Part shown: positions 33,750 through 42,670 of the stretch, piece after piece
Layout: each line of letters starts with the position of its first letter
Numbering within the stretch: the first letter of the stretch is position 1
Assembly (NCBI RefSeq): GCF_000307105.1
Contig: NC_018645.1
Location: 1,872,578-1,936,577, forward strand
Origin: Desulfobacula toluolica Tol2
GTDB lineage: Bacteria > Desulfobacterota > Desulfobacteria > Desulfobacterales > Desulfobacteraceae
Direction: 5' to 3'
Length of the DNA: 64,000 nucleotides
Translations under genes and position numbers: made by a program
The notes under the pieces: generated by a model
Database searches by the model: none
Told to the model about the DNA's origin: nothing
Seen by the model: only the letters and a program-made list of their open reading frames with translations

Positions 33750-35513
33750 ATGAAAAAGAAAAACTCGAAACTCACCAAATCAAGGCGGAAAGAAATTATT
33801 TCACTGGTTGTTGTCTACTGGAAAAGGCTTTTACTGGCAGCTCTATGTATGGTCATTGTGGCTGGTGCCAACGGTGCCATGGCTTTTCTGGTCAAACCGG
33901 TGATGGACGATATTTTTATTCGTCAAAACCGTGATATGCTCTTGCTCATTCCTGGGCTTGCCATCCTGGTTTTTTTTTTAAAAGGCGCGGGTTCCTATGG
34001 GTCGGAATATTTTATGAACTATATCGGAGAAAATATCATTCGATTTTTCAGGGATTCTTTGTATGAAAAGATCACCGACCTTCCCATCTCTTTTATTCAC
34101 AAGGAAAAAACAGGGGCATTGATGTCCCGCATTACAAATGATGTAAACATCGTTAAAGGCATGGTTTCCACGGCTGTGATCAATGTTTTCAGGGATTTTT
34201 TTTCAGTGATTGCCTTTTTGTTTGTTATTTTTTACAGGGACTGGCAACTGGCATTGGGCGCATTTATCGTTTTGCCCTTGGCCTTTTATCCCATTGTTTT
34301 GTTTGGCCGCAGGGTTAGAAAGTTTTCTACCGGCACTCAGGAAACTATGGCGGATTTGAACTCGTTTTTGCATGAAACTTTTACCGGCAGCAAGATTATC
34401 AAGATTTTTAATCTTCAGGTTTTTGAAAAGAATCGGTTCAAAGAAAAAACCCGGGAACTTTTCAGGCTTGAGATGAAAAAAGTTGTTGCTAAAGCTCTGT
34501 CTTCTCCTGTTATGGAGTTTTTAGGAGGGCTTGGTATTGCTTTTATTATCTGGTTTGGCGGTATTCGGGTGATTAACGGCACTTCAACCCCTGGAACTTT
34601 TTTTTCTTTTCTCACGGCTGTGATGATGCTGTATGATCCTGTAAAAAAATTGTCCAAGCTGAACAATACCATACAAGAAGGGATTGCCTCTGCCACAAGA
34701 ATATTTGATGTGTTGGAAGAACCGTCTGTTATCATGGAAAAAGAAAACCCTGAAATCCTTGAAGGTAGCTCTTTTGACGTTGAGTTTGATAATGTTGGTT
34801 TCTCTTATAACAAAAACGAAGCCTCGGCTTTAAATGATATCAATTTAAAAGTGGCACCAGGTGAGGTTCTGGCCCTTGTGGGAATGAGCGGAGGTGGAAA
34901 AACCAGCCTTGTCAATTTGGTTCCGCGGCTGTATGATGTCACAACGGGTTCGGTATTTATTGCGGGAAAAAATGTAAAAGATCTTTCAATCAAATCATTG
35001 CGGGATCATATTTCAATTGTGACCCAAGAACCAATCCTGTTTAATGAGTCGGTAAAAGATAATATCAGGTACGGCAAAATGGATGCCACGGACCTTGAAA
35101 TTGAAAACGCTGCAAAGGCAGCCTTTGCCTATGATTTTATTCAAGGGTTTCCCAACGGGTTTGATACTGTTATAGGTGAGCTTGGCTCCCGGCTTTCAGG
35201 CGGGGAAAAACAAAGAATCTGTATTGCACGGGCCCTGATCAAGGATGCACCGATCCTTATTTTGGATGAAGCCACTTCCGCACTGGATTCAGAGGCGGAA
35301 CAAGTTGTGCAAAAGGCTTTGGAAAATTTGATGAGGGGCAGAACATCATTTGTGATTGCACACAGGCTGTCCACCATTAACTATGCGTCAAGGGTTATTT
35401 TATTGAAAGACGGAGCCATAAAAGAACAAGGCACCCATGAGGAATTGATGGCCCTGAAAGGGGACTATTTTAAACTTCAAATCATGCAGGCTGCTAAAGG
35501 GTTGGAAAATTAA
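33750..35513 (+). CDS. msbA: Lipid A export ABC transporter, ATP-binding/permease
   Basis: The 587-residue half-transporter has a six-helix membrane part (residues about 25-320, with FIHKEKTGALMSRITNDVN in the first intracellular loop) and an ATPase domain. That domain has Walker A GMSGGGKTS, Q-loop VTQEPILF, signature LSGGEKQR, Walker B ILILDEATSALD, and the H-loop AHRLSTI. It flips lipid A-core across the inner membrane as a homodimer. It is the first gene of a run that continues with a Trm112-like gene 11 bases downstream. Confidence 0.93.
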   Translation: MKKKNSKLTKSRRKEIISLVVVYWKRLLLAALCMVIVAGANGAMAFLVKPVMDDIFIRQNRDMLLLIPGLAILVFFLKGAGSYGSEYFMNYIGENIIRFFRDSLYEKITDLPISFIHKEKTGALMSRITNDVNIVKGMVSTAVINVFRDFFSVIAFLFVIFYRDWQLALGAFIVLPLAFYPIVLFGRRVRKFSTGTQETMADLNSFLHETFTGSKIIKIFNLQVFEKNRFKEKTRELFRLEMKKVVAKALSSPVMEFLGGLGIAFIIWFGGIRVINGTSTPGTFFSFLTAVMMLYDPVKKLSKLNNTIQEGIASATRIFDVLEEPSVIMEKENPEILEGSSFDVEFDNVGFSYNKNEASALNDINLKVAPGEVLALVGMSGGGKTSLVNLVPRLYDVTTGSVFIAGKNVKDLSIKSLRDHISIVTQEPILFNESVKDNIRYGKMDATDLEIENAAKAAFAYDFIQGFPNGFDTVIGELGSRLSGGEKQRICIARALIKDAPILILDEATSALDSEAEQVVQKALENLMRGRTSFVIAHRLSTINYASRVILLKDGAIKEQGTHEELMALKGDYFKLQIMQAAKGLEN

Positions 35514-35524
35514 AGGAGAATATA

Positions 35525-35692
35525 ATGGCTGTTTCCAGAGAATTATTGGAAATACTGGTTTGCCCCAAATGCAAGGGTGAAATCAGGTTAAATGATAAAC
35601 AAGACGGGCTTATCTGTGATGCATGCAAACTTTTATACGAAATAAAAGATGATATACCCATCATGCTCATTGATGAAGCAAAGCCGCTGTAA
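35525..35692 (+). CDS. Trm112/YcaR-like zinc-ribbon protein
   Basis: The protein has only 55 residues: MAVSRELLEILVCPKCKGEI, then CDACKLLYEIKDDIPIML. Two C-x-x-C pairs bind zinc, and the closing IPIML segment is the family hallmark. In bacteria such proteins are often next to lpxK or kdsB; here msbA and waaA play that part. It may assist a methyltransferase or a lipopolysaccharide enzyme. A GGAGA box precedes the ATG, and the next gene begins 3 bases after its stop. Confidence 0.85.
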   Translation: MAVSRELLEILVCPKCKGEIRLNDKQDGLICDACKLLYEIKDDIPIMLIDEAKPL

Positions 35693-35695
35693 AGG

Positions 35696-36244
35696 ATGAG
35701 TATTCCCAAAAATCCTGACCCGGCAAAACTGGTTGTCGGCTGTATCATGAATGATAAAGCATCTGTTGAAACGCTTTATCCAATGCTTGAACAGGAATTC
35801 GGACCTGTGGACATGATCAGTCGCTGGCTTGATTTTGATTATACCGATTATTATTACAAAGAGATGGGGTCTCCTTTGTTTCGAAAGGTTTTTGTGTTTA
35901 AACAATTGATTGCCCAGGATGACCTGGCCCTGATCAAAGAAAAAACCAATAAAATTGAAACCCGATTCACAAGTTCCGGGCGGCGGGCTGTGAATATTGA
36001 TCCTGGATATCTTGTTTCTTCGCGGTTTATACTGGCCACGGGAAAAGAATATTCCCACAGGATATATATCGGCCGGAAAATTTATGCAGACTTGACCTTG
36101 ATGTATTCGAAAAAAGAGGGTTTTAAAACCCTGGACTGGACCTATCCTGATTATGCATCAAAAAACATGATTTTATTTTTATCAAAGGTCAGGGATAAAT
36201 ATCTGCTGGATTTAAAGGCAGACAAAGGAAAAAAAAATGATTAA
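35696..36244 (+). CDS. DUF4416 family protein
   Basis: The 182-residue protein reads KLVVGCIMNDKASVETLYPM at the start, then MISRWLDFDYTDYYYKEMGSPLFR, GRRAVNIDPGYLVSSRFILATGK and HRIYIGRKIYADLTLMY, all typical of DUF4416, found mainly in deltaproteobacteria and related groups. No function is known. It lies in the msbA operon and overlaps the yicC gene by 8 bases. No signal peptide is visible. Confidence 0.85.
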   Translation: MSIPKNPDPAKLVVGCIMNDKASVETLYPMLEQEFGPVDMISRWLDFDYTDYYYKEMGSPLFRKVFVFKQLIAQDDLALIKEKTNKIETRFTSSGRRAVNIDPGYLVSSRFILATGKEYSHRIYIGRKIYADLTLMYSKKEGFKTLDWTYPDYASKNMILFLSKVRDKYLLDLKADKGKKND

Positions 36245-37118
36245 AAGCATGACCGCTTTTTCCCAGGGTTCACATACATTTGGAACCATCACGGCCGATG
36301 TTACAATTCGGTCCTATAATTCACGACATCTTGATATCGCATTTTATTGCCCGGAATCCTGCCAGGTGTTTGAAGATAGTATCAAAAAAATTATTGCCAA
36401 AACCCATGACCGGGGAAGAATTGAGATTCGGCTGTCTGTTCAGGATGATGCCCAGGATCTGGATCAGTTTGAGGTGGACGGGGCCAAAGCCACATCCTAT
36501 TACCAGGCTTTAAAAACAATAAAACACGATTTGAATCTTGCAGGTGATATCTCTGTGGACAATATTTTGACTGCCCGTAATGTTATTGTCCCTTCTAAAA
36601 AGGAGCAGGATTCAAAAAATCTTTGGAATGCGATAGAACCGTCCGTGGAAATGGCCAGTAATCATCTGGACATCATGCGTAAAACAGAAGGAAAAAACCT
36701 TTTGTCGGATTTGACTGCACGAATGGATTATATTGAAAAGAATTTAGCATTGATTGAAGCAGATGCCGCTACAATTCCACCGATTTATAAGCAACGGCTC
36801 ATAGAGAGAATTTCCTGTCTGACCTCTGATACGGAAGGGCTGGATCCGGTCCGTATCGCTCAGGAGGCAGCCATTTTGGCTGATAAGAGTGATGTATCAG
36901 AAGAGATTGTTCGGCTTTACAGTCATATCAAACAATTCAGGGATATTCTGGATTCAGATGAAGCAGGCGGCAGAAAACTTAATTTTTTAATCCAGGAATT
37001 TAACAGGGAATTTAACACCATCGGCTCAAAGGCTGGAAATGCGTCCTTGTCCCATAAAGTAGTTGATCTGAAATCAGAGCTTGAAAAGATCAGGGAACAA
37101 GTACAGAATATTGAATAA
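36237..37118 (+). CDS. YicC-family endoribonuclease
   Basis: The 293-residue protein begins MIKSMTAFSQGSHTFGTITA, like the YicC N-terminal domain, and ends with DUF1732: VRIAQEAAILADKSDVSEEIVRLYSHIKQF, LNFLIQEFNREFNTIGSKAGNASLSHKVVDLK. YicC proteins are ring-shaped RNA endonucleases that act on small RNAs. The order yicC-remA-gmk is widely conserved and is seen here. It overlaps DUF4416 by 8 bases. Confidence 0.92.
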   Translation: MIKSMTAFSQGSHTFGTITADVTIRSYNSRHLDIAFYCPESCQVFEDSIKKIIAKTHDRGRIEIRLSVQDDAQDLDQFEVDGAKATSYYQALKTIKHDLNLAGDISVDNILTARNVIVPSKKEQDSKNLWNAIEPSVEMASNHLDIMRKTEGKNLLSDLTARMDYIEKNLALIEADAATIPPIYKQRLIERISCLTSDTEGLDPVRIAQEAAILADKSDVSEEIVRLYSHIKQFRDILDSDEAGGRKLNFLIQEFNREFNTIGSKAGNASLSHKVVDLKSELEKIREQVQNIE

Positions 37119-37143
37119 CTGCTATAAATATAAAGGTTAAATA

Positions 37144-37404
37144 ATGGAGCCGCTCCTTTTAAATATTGGGTTTGGAAATACGATTGTGGCGGATAAAATC
37201 GTGGCAATTTTGTCTCCCAACTCCTCTCCCATGAAACGGGTCAAGGATGAAGCCAAAGAGGAAAAACGTCTGATTGACGTGACTCATGGCAGAAAAACCA
37301 GGGCAATTATTATTATGGAAAGCAATCATGTTATTTTGTCCTCAATTCAGCCCGAGACTGTTTCTCAGCGATTCGAATCCCTGGTAAAAAAGGAAGAAGA
37401 ATAG
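37144..37404 (+). CDS. RemA-like regulatory protein (DUF370)
   Basis: The 86-residue protein shows [34 protein letters not shown] and the closing [22 protein letters not shown]. In Bacillus, RemA forms ring-shaped oligomers that bind DNA and activate matrix genes. The role in Gram-negative anaerobes is unknown, though the position between yicC and gmk is conserved. Confidence 0.85.
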   Translation: MEPLLLNIGFGNTIVADKIVAILSPNSSPMKRVKDEAKEEKRLIDVTHGRKTRAIIIMESNHVILSSIQPETVSQRFESLVKKEEE

Positions 37405-37408
37405 AATC

Positions 37409-37972
37409 ATGACGGGTATTGGAAAACTTTTTGTCATCTCCGCTCCATCAGGAGCCGGGAAAACCACATTAATCAGGCAGGTATTAAACCGGTTTAACAG
37501 TCTTTCTTATTCCGTTTCTCATACTACCCGGAATCCAAGAAAAAATGAACAGGACGGACGTGATTATTTCTTTATCAGTACAGAGGCATTTGAACAAAAA
37601 ATTGATCAGGGCGACTTGCTTGAATGGGCAAAGGTTCATGATAATTATTACGGCACATCTATGGAAATTGTCAAAAAGACTCTGGACAAGGGCTTAAATC
37701 TTCTTCTGGATATTGATGTCCAGGGTGCAGGACAGATTATGGCATCAGACCTGGACCCGGTGACCATATTTATTATGCCGCCTTCCTTTGAAATTTTATC
37801 TCAGCGTCTTGAGTGCAGGGGAACGGATTCCAAAAACGTGATTTCCAGACGCCTTGAAAATGCAAAGTTTGAGATGGCTCAAAAAGACCGGTATCAGCAT
37901 GTGGTAATTAACGATGATCTTGATGAAGCCATAGAAGCGCTTTGCTTGATTTTTGAAAAAGAGATGGCTTGA
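37409..37972 (+). CDS. gmk: Guanylate kinase
   Basis: The 187-residue cytosolic enzyme makes GDP from GMP and ATP. It has the P-loop SAPSGAGKTTLI, the GMP-binding region SVSHTTRNPRKNEQDGRDYFFI, LLDIDVQGAGQIM, and SRRLENAKFEM in the lid. Length is normal. It follows the RemA-like gene by 4 bases. Confidence 0.95.
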   Translation: MTGIGKLFVISAPSGAGKTTLIRQVLNRFNSLSYSVSHTTRNPRKNEQDGRDYFFISTEAFEQKIDQGDLLEWAKVHDNYYGTSMEIVKKTLDKGLNLLLDIDVQGAGQIMASDLDPVTIFIMPPSFEILSQRLECRGTDSKNVISRRLENAKFEMAQKDRYQHVVINDDLDEAIEALCLIFEKEMA

Positions 37973-37975
37973 AAT

Positions 37976-38719
37976 ATGAAAGATAAAACTGATATTTTGT
38001 TTGGATTTCATTCCGTTTATGAGGCTTTAAAGGCTGGAAAAAGAAAATTTTATTCTATACTGATTTCAAAAAAAAGATCTCAGGGCAGAACTCAAAAGAT
38101 TGAGGCTCTTGCCAGGGAAAAAAATATTCCTGTTGAAGCGGTTGAACCTGAACTTCTTGACAAGATAACCCTTTTTTCAAAGCACCAGGGTATGGTTGCC
38201 AAAACTTCTTTTTTTCCTGTCAAAAAAGCCACAGAAGTGGTTACCAAAATTAGTAAAAACAAGGAATCCTGTTTTATCCTGATCCTGGAAAATATTGAGG
38301 ATCCCCATAACTTAGGGGCGTTGATCAGAACTGCACTGTGTGCAGGCGTCGATCATATCCTGATTCCCAAAGACCGGTCTTCCGGGCCGTCTTCAACTGT
38401 TTCCCGAAGTTCTGCAGGTGCCATGGAGCATGCCGATATTTATATGATCACCAATACAGCAGCCATTTTAAGAACCTTGAAAGAAAACAACGTATGGGTA
38501 TTCGGTCTTGATGCCGACGGGGATAAGTCTTTGTTTGGTTCTGATATGGCCGGAAATATCGCCTTGGTTATCGGTGGTGAACACAAAGGGATCAGGCCGC
38601 TTGTGAAAAAAGAGTGCGATTTTTTATTGTCCATTCCCAATAAAGGAAATATAAATTCCCTGAATGCTTCTGTTGCAGGCGGCATTGCCATGTTTGAAGC
38701 CCTTCGCCAGCGAACCTGA
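37976..38719 (+). CDS. rlmB: 23S rRNA 2'-O-ribose methyltransferase (RlmB-type SpoU)
   Basis: The 247-residue protein has an N-terminal substrate-binding domain (DILFGFHSVYEALKAGKRKFYSIL) and a SpoU knot domain with LENIEDPHNLGALIRTA, VIGGEHKGIRPLV and IPNKGNINSLNASVAGGIAMFE. It probably methylates guanosine 2251 in 23S rRNA. The start is 3 bases after gmk. Some TrmH paralogues look alike, so the exact target is less sure than the family. Confidence 0.88.
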   Translation: MKDKTDILFGFHSVYEALKAGKRKFYSILISKKRSQGRTQKIEALAREKNIPVEAVEPELLDKITLFSKHQGMVAKTSFFPVKKATEVVTKISKNKESCFILILENIEDPHNLGALIRTALCAGVDHILIPKDRSSGPSSTVSRSSAGAMEHADIYMITNTAAILRTLKENNVWVFGLDADGDKSLFGSDMAGNIALVIGGEHKGIRPLVKKECDFLLSIPNKGNINSLNASVAGGIAMFEALRQRT

Positions 38720-38746
38720 AACTCAATAAAACAAGGAAAAGGTAAT

Positions 38747-39595
38747 ATGTTTAAAATTTTCAAGATCTGTTACAAGACCTGTTTCAAGGTCAGTGAAAAG
38801 ATCTGTTCCAGAGCATATTACATATCAGTTGTAAAAAAAAGCATTCGGCTTTTTGGGCAGCTGCTGTATCCGTTAAAGTGTTTAAAATGTGGCGCTTATA
38901 TTGATTCGGATGAGTTTGACCCGTATTCAATGGAGACCTGTTTTTGTGATAAGTGTATGGCAGAGGGATTTTACCCCATGGAAACACCTTTTTGTATTAA
39001 ATGCGGGGTTAAATTCCCCTGGACTTTTGATGAAAATCATCTGTGTGAAGCTTGTTTAAAAACCCCTTTAATGCTTGAACAGGTAAGGGCGGTGGCAGAA
39101 TATAAAGGCATTATAAAAGATGCGGTTCCGCTTTTTAAATATCATTCAAAACTGGCGGTTTCAAAAGTGTTTGAACATCTGATGTTTCAGGCTTTTTTGC
39201 GGTATTATGAATCTGCTGGGGTTGATTTGATCATGCCGGTGCCGCTGCATAAAAAAAAGCTGAAACAAAGAGGATTTAACCAGGCATTTTTTTTGATTCG
39301 AAATTTTGTAAAACAGTATCGGCAAAATTTTGATTGCCTGCCGTCATGGAAGATTGATACAAATTCGCTTGTCAGGTTCAAGCATACACCGTCACAGACA
39401 GAACTTGACATGGAACAACGCAAAATAAATTTGAAAAATGCATTTAAGGTTGTTGCTCCAACGACTATTGATAAAAAACATATCCTGTTAATAGATGATG
39501 TGTTTACCACTGGTGCAACCTGCAATGAAGCCGCAAAGGAATTGTTGAACCACGGGGCCGGAAAAGTGACGGCACTGGTTCTTGCCCGAACCTGA
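38747..39595 (+). CDS. ComF-family phosphoribosyltransferase-like protein
   Basis: The 282-residue protein has an N-terminal cysteine-rich zinc ribbon (PLKCLKCGAY, CFCDKCMAEGF, FCIKCGVKF, LCEACLKTP). A PRTase domain follows with VPLHKKKLKQRGFNQAFFLIRNF and the PRPP-binding loop ILLIDDVFTTGATCNEAAKELL. ComF is needed for DNA uptake in naturally competent bacteria; in others its role is unclear. The first 40 residues before the ribbon are unusually basic and may not be the true start. Confidence 0.88.
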   Translation: MFKIFKICYKTCFKVSEKICSRAYYISVVKKSIRLFGQLLYPLKCLKCGAYIDSDEFDPYSMETCFCDKCMAEGFYPMETPFCIKCGVKFPWTFDENHLCEACLKTPLMLEQVRAVAEYKGIIKDAVPLFKYHSKLAVSKVFEHLMFQAFLRYYESAGVDLIMPVPLHKKKLKQRGFNQAFFLIRNFVKQYRQNFDCLPSWKIDTNSLVRFKHTPSQTELDMEQRKINLKNAFKVVAPTTIDKKHILLIDDVFTTGATCNEAAKELLNHGAGKVTALVLART

Positions 39596-39741
39596 TTCCA
39601 AGAAATACCGACAAAATAACAGCAATAACATTATTATCCCTGCCTTGAAAGAAAAGTCCAAAAGGATTGAAAAAAGTAAGTGGTAACGATATCTTTGGAA
39701 TTTTCCACAATCTTTTTGAACTTGTCAGTCTTAAAGAGGGA

Positions 39742-40977
39742 CTAATGACGGTAAACCATGGGACGGTCTTCAGCATCAATGTCAATGGCAATGGTATCGC
39801 CGGTTTTAAATCCAAGACGCAAGAAATCCTTGACCACCTGATCGTGGCGGTCAATGTTCCAATATGCCGACCAGAGGGGATTACGAACAGAGTCAATGCC
39901 ATATGCGTCATGACTGCACAGGTTGAGTCTGAATTTATCTTTTGCAATCAATGTGTCTGCTTCAGACAGAAAAATATCAATCTTGTAAATGTTGTTGTGC
40001 AGGGCTTTTGACAGGGTGTTTTGAAGATCAGGCAAATCATCCAGATAGTGGTTGGCGATCTGGTAAAGTTCCCCTGTGTCCTGTATGGAAAATCCAATAA
40101 CCGCAAATCGCTGGTGCCTCAGGGCAAAGGATTCAAGTTCCTTTTCATATGCCTTTATACCAGCGAGGATGTCGTTGATATCAGGCTTTGGACCTTTGTT
40201 CACCTGAATAAGGTTTTCGCATTGGCTGATTATATTGATATAAAAGGCCTTGTTATCCATTATATAAACCGGCCGCTCTCTGTAATTTTTTCGTTTTCGC
40301 ATGCGTCTGACACCATCAAGCATGATGGAGCGTTCACTCTCTTTTTCTTCCAAGGTCTCAATATTTGAAATGTCTTTGGCCTGAACAACATGGATTTCTC
40401 CATCAGTTGAGACAATATATTCGATCTCGCAACTGAACCCCAGGTTTTTTTGTATGTCTATTGAAAGCTGCAAAAGCTTTCGGTCGTGGGGCACCTTGGT
40501 GATGTAAGGTTCCCTTTGGACTTTGCGCTCACGATCCCTGCAGTAACCAAATTCCCAGTGATTAACGATCATTTTTGCCATCACGCTGGATCCGTTGATA
40601 AAGGGCATTACAATGACACCCATTTCATTGATATTGATATCCGGTGCATGGTTAAATATCTGTTGTCGCTGTATGGAAAGTCGTTTCGACGTTTCTGCTA
40701 TTTTAATCATCCTCTTTCTGGCATATTTTATTCCGGCAATATCCGCATATGTTTCAAGAGAATCAAAGGTGCCTCCCTTATAATTTGATTCCATTGGGTG
40801 GGCGCTTCTTGCAATAACCTTATAGCTTTCACGGTGTTTGTCTAAAAAAGAATTCAGTTGCGTAAAATCTTCGCTGTTGAATTTGTCTGCAGGCACATAA
40901 ATAAAATCCGGGACATTAAATCCATTTTTTCGGAGTTTGTCTAGTAATTTCGCTTTTTCAGGTATAGTGTTTTTCAT
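39742..40977 (-). CDS. PEP/pyruvate-binding domain protein with unknown C-terminal half
   Basis: The 411-residue protein starts with an ATP-grasp-like domain of the PEP synthase N-terminal type: KVIARSAHPMESNYKGGTFDSLETYA (about residues 48-73), then GVIVMPFINGSSVMAK and EIEYIVSTDGEIHVVQAKDIS (to about residue 215). The last 195 residues have no recognisable domain and lack the phosphohistidine domain. It is related in fold to PpsB at 13894 but clearly different. It may be a nucleotide-dependent kinase of unknown target. No partner gene is adjacent. Confidence 0.7.
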   Translation of the reverse strand: MKNTIPEKAKLLDKLRKNGFNVPDFIYVPADKFNSEDFTQLNSFLDKHRESYKVIARSAHPMESNYKGGTFDSLETYADIAGIKYARKRMIKIAETSKRLSIQRQQIFNHAPDININEMGVIVMPFINGSSVMAKMIVNHWEFGYCRDRERKVQREPYITKVPHDRKLLQLSIDIQKNLGFSCEIEYIVSTDGEIHVVQAKDISNIETLEEKESERSIMLDGVRRMRKRKNYRERPVYIMDNKAFYINIISQCENLIQVNKGPKPDINDILAGIKAYEKELESFALRHQRFAVIGFSIQDTGELYQIANHYLDDLPDLQNTLSKALHNNIYKIDIFLSEADTLIAKDKFRLNLCSHDAYGIDSVRNPLWSAYWNIDRHDQVVKDFLRLGFKTGDTIAIDIDAEDRPMVYRH

Positions 40978-41306
40978 ATTTAGTCTGGGCTTTTACAGCA
41001 GAGGTTATTTTTTTGATAAATAAAACCGACCGTTTTTATAAAATCAGCCGATCAATCATTCAGTTGACTCTTTTTAGTTAGCATATGTCAAAAACAAAAG
41101 CAATACTTGCGTTTGCCATTTTGCAATAGTCTTCACCCCGCAGCATATCACATTGTATTAAATTGAAATTATAGACAAAATACGGCACTGGTTCAGTTGA
41201 ATAGATATTATATATTATTGAAAATATTCAATAAATAGCCTTGATGCATCATGATGAAGAGTGTGGGTAATACCATCTTCAATATTGATCCGACAAGGAG
41301 TAAATT
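40978..41306. other. Intergenic region at the left edge of a decayed island
   Basis: This 329-base AT-rich stretch has no supported gene. A short dyad, TATTGAA/TTCAATA around four bases, lies at about 41216-41233. The right end has an AAGGAG box serving the next open frame. It may contain one end of a former insertion sequence. Confidence 0.35.
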
Positions 41307-41528
41307 ATGACTCTGTTTGCATGTGAATGCCCCAATTATTCGTCTGAAAATATCCGATTTGACTATGGTTACGATATATTTTGTAGTGGGTATCGGCAAA
41401 TGCTTCTTTGTATGTTCTGTGGATTATCATTTTCAGAGACAAAAAACACTTTCTTGGAAGGTATCAGAACTCCTGTCAGCATTATCTGGAAAATTTTAAA
41501 TACACGAAATCCTCCTGTGTCAGGATAG
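41307..41528 (+). pseudogene. N-terminal transposase fragment with zinc-ribbon
   Basis: The 73-residue frame reads CECPNYSSENIRFDYGYD, then QMLLCMFCGLSFSETKNTFL with a C-x-x-C pair, and ends after TPVSIIWKIL. This is the zinc-ribbon plus first helix-turn-helix element of IS1-type or related transposases. The catalytic domain is absent. It has a good AAGGAG box but is most likely a remnant. Confidence 0.5.
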
Positions 41529-41575
41529 ATGTCGCCTCAATTAAAAATTAAATTTGGGGCATTGAGGTGATAAAT

Positions 41576-41996
41576 ATGGGATATCCTATCCAAATTAAAA
41601 GAAGCTGTGTTAAAAAAGGTGTTACAGGGAAACAAACCCCACCATGAAATTGCAAAAGAATTAGGTGTCGGCCGGTCTACAATCAGCAAATGGTTAAGAG
41701 AATACAAACAAAATGGAAGCATAAAATTGAAATCAAAAGAAAAACGCCCCAAAGACTGGACAGTCGAAGAACGTATTTCAGCAATAATTAAAACTGGTTC
41801 CATGACTACTGAAGAACGAACTGCCTGGTGCCGCAAAAATGGTATTTTTATCCATAATCTGGACCAGTGGAAAAAAGATGCCATATCAGCAATAATCCCT
41901 AAGCCGAATAAAGAACAAATTGAAGAACACAAAAATCTTAAAAAAGAAATCGCTGTCAGGGTTGAAAACAAGGACTCTCAGGCACATAAGAAATGA
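41576..41996 (+). pseudogene. IS3-type transposase OrfA remnant with a frameshift
   Basis: From 41607 the frame encodes 129 residues beginning with a GTG: VLKKVLQGNKPHHEIAKELG, then a helix-turn-helix VGRSTISKWLREY and EERTAWCRKNGIFIHNLDQW, like the HTH part of IS3-group transposases. A start at ATG 41576 is in another frame (MGYPIQ), but the in-frame text just after it, SKLKEA, is the usual start of such proteins, so a frameshift near 41585 is likely. The end (KEIAVRVENKDSQAHKK) departs from the expected coiled coil, and no DDE catalytic domain follows. Confidence 0.6.
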
Positions 41997-42071
41997 TATA
42001 AAAGATCAAAGTACCAGACAACATGACTACTGCACCCTGAAACCTCAAACAACATTTCAGGGCCTATTCAA

Positions 42072-42219
42072 CTAAACCAGTGCCATGTCCTCGTCAATCT
42101 TATCAAAAATATTGCGAATGGCAGACAAGAGGTCTTTTGTAACGATAGGTTTTATGAGAATTTTTTTAATTCTTCGTAGGTAAGATCTGTTGTCATCTTC
42201 ATTGAATATCCATGGGGGT
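42072..42219 (-). pseudogene. Tail of a response-regulator receiver domain
   Basis: One minus-strand frame reads KILIKPIVTKDLLSAIRNIF and then DKIDEDMALV before a stop. This is the end of a receiver domain: the conserved Lys-Pro pair followed by the last helix. Upstream of it the frame breaks, and the phospho-accepting aspartate is missing. It is a fragment of a histidine kinase or response regulator that was lost here. Confidence 0.5.
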
Positions 42220-42453
42220 TATCTGTGTGCAATAATATTGAGTCTTCGCTTTTTGGCAGAGACTATTGTGACGTTTCAAATTTTTAAGAAATTGAAATGA
42301 ATATTATCCCAATTTGAGCGAAGTATCAAATAATTAAATAATTGATTAATGCCACCTTGTGGTGTAAATTGTTTGTATTCAGCCTGCTTGGGTAGGAAAA
42401 TCGGTAATTTTTCCACCTGAGAAAAGAGTTACAAAATTTGTAAAGTAATATAG

Positions 42454-42635
42454 AGGATTTCAGAAGTTTTAAATATCAAAGAAAAAGAGATTGAGGACAC
42501 CCCGGCATTCGGCACTCAGCTGAATGCCGACTACATCCTGGGTATGGCAAAGATGAAGGGAGGGTAAAGATTCTTTTAAATATCGATAGGGCTTTAAGTC
42601 AGGAAGAGGTGACTTCATTTGATAAAAGTTTATAA
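42454..42635 (+). pseudogene. Frameshifted C-terminal fragment of a CheW
   Basis: Reading frame one gives RISEVLNIKEKEIEDTPAF, GTQLNADYILGMAKMKG and then a stop. Shifting by one base restores RVKILLNIDRALSQEEV and a natural stop at 42633-42635. Together they make the last 60 residues of a CheW coupling protein (motifs VSEVL-I, Y-I-L-G, K-I-L-L-x-I-D). The N-terminal part is absent. It directly precedes the methyl-accepting chemotaxis gene. Confidence 0.7.
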
Positions 42636-42670
42636 TTATTTTATTTTTTTTACAGCAAAGGAGGAAAATA

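Noticed and set aside
39504-40011. Open frames opposite and beside the comF/PEP-domain junction
   Set aside because: They are antisense or out-of-frame shadows of the real genes.
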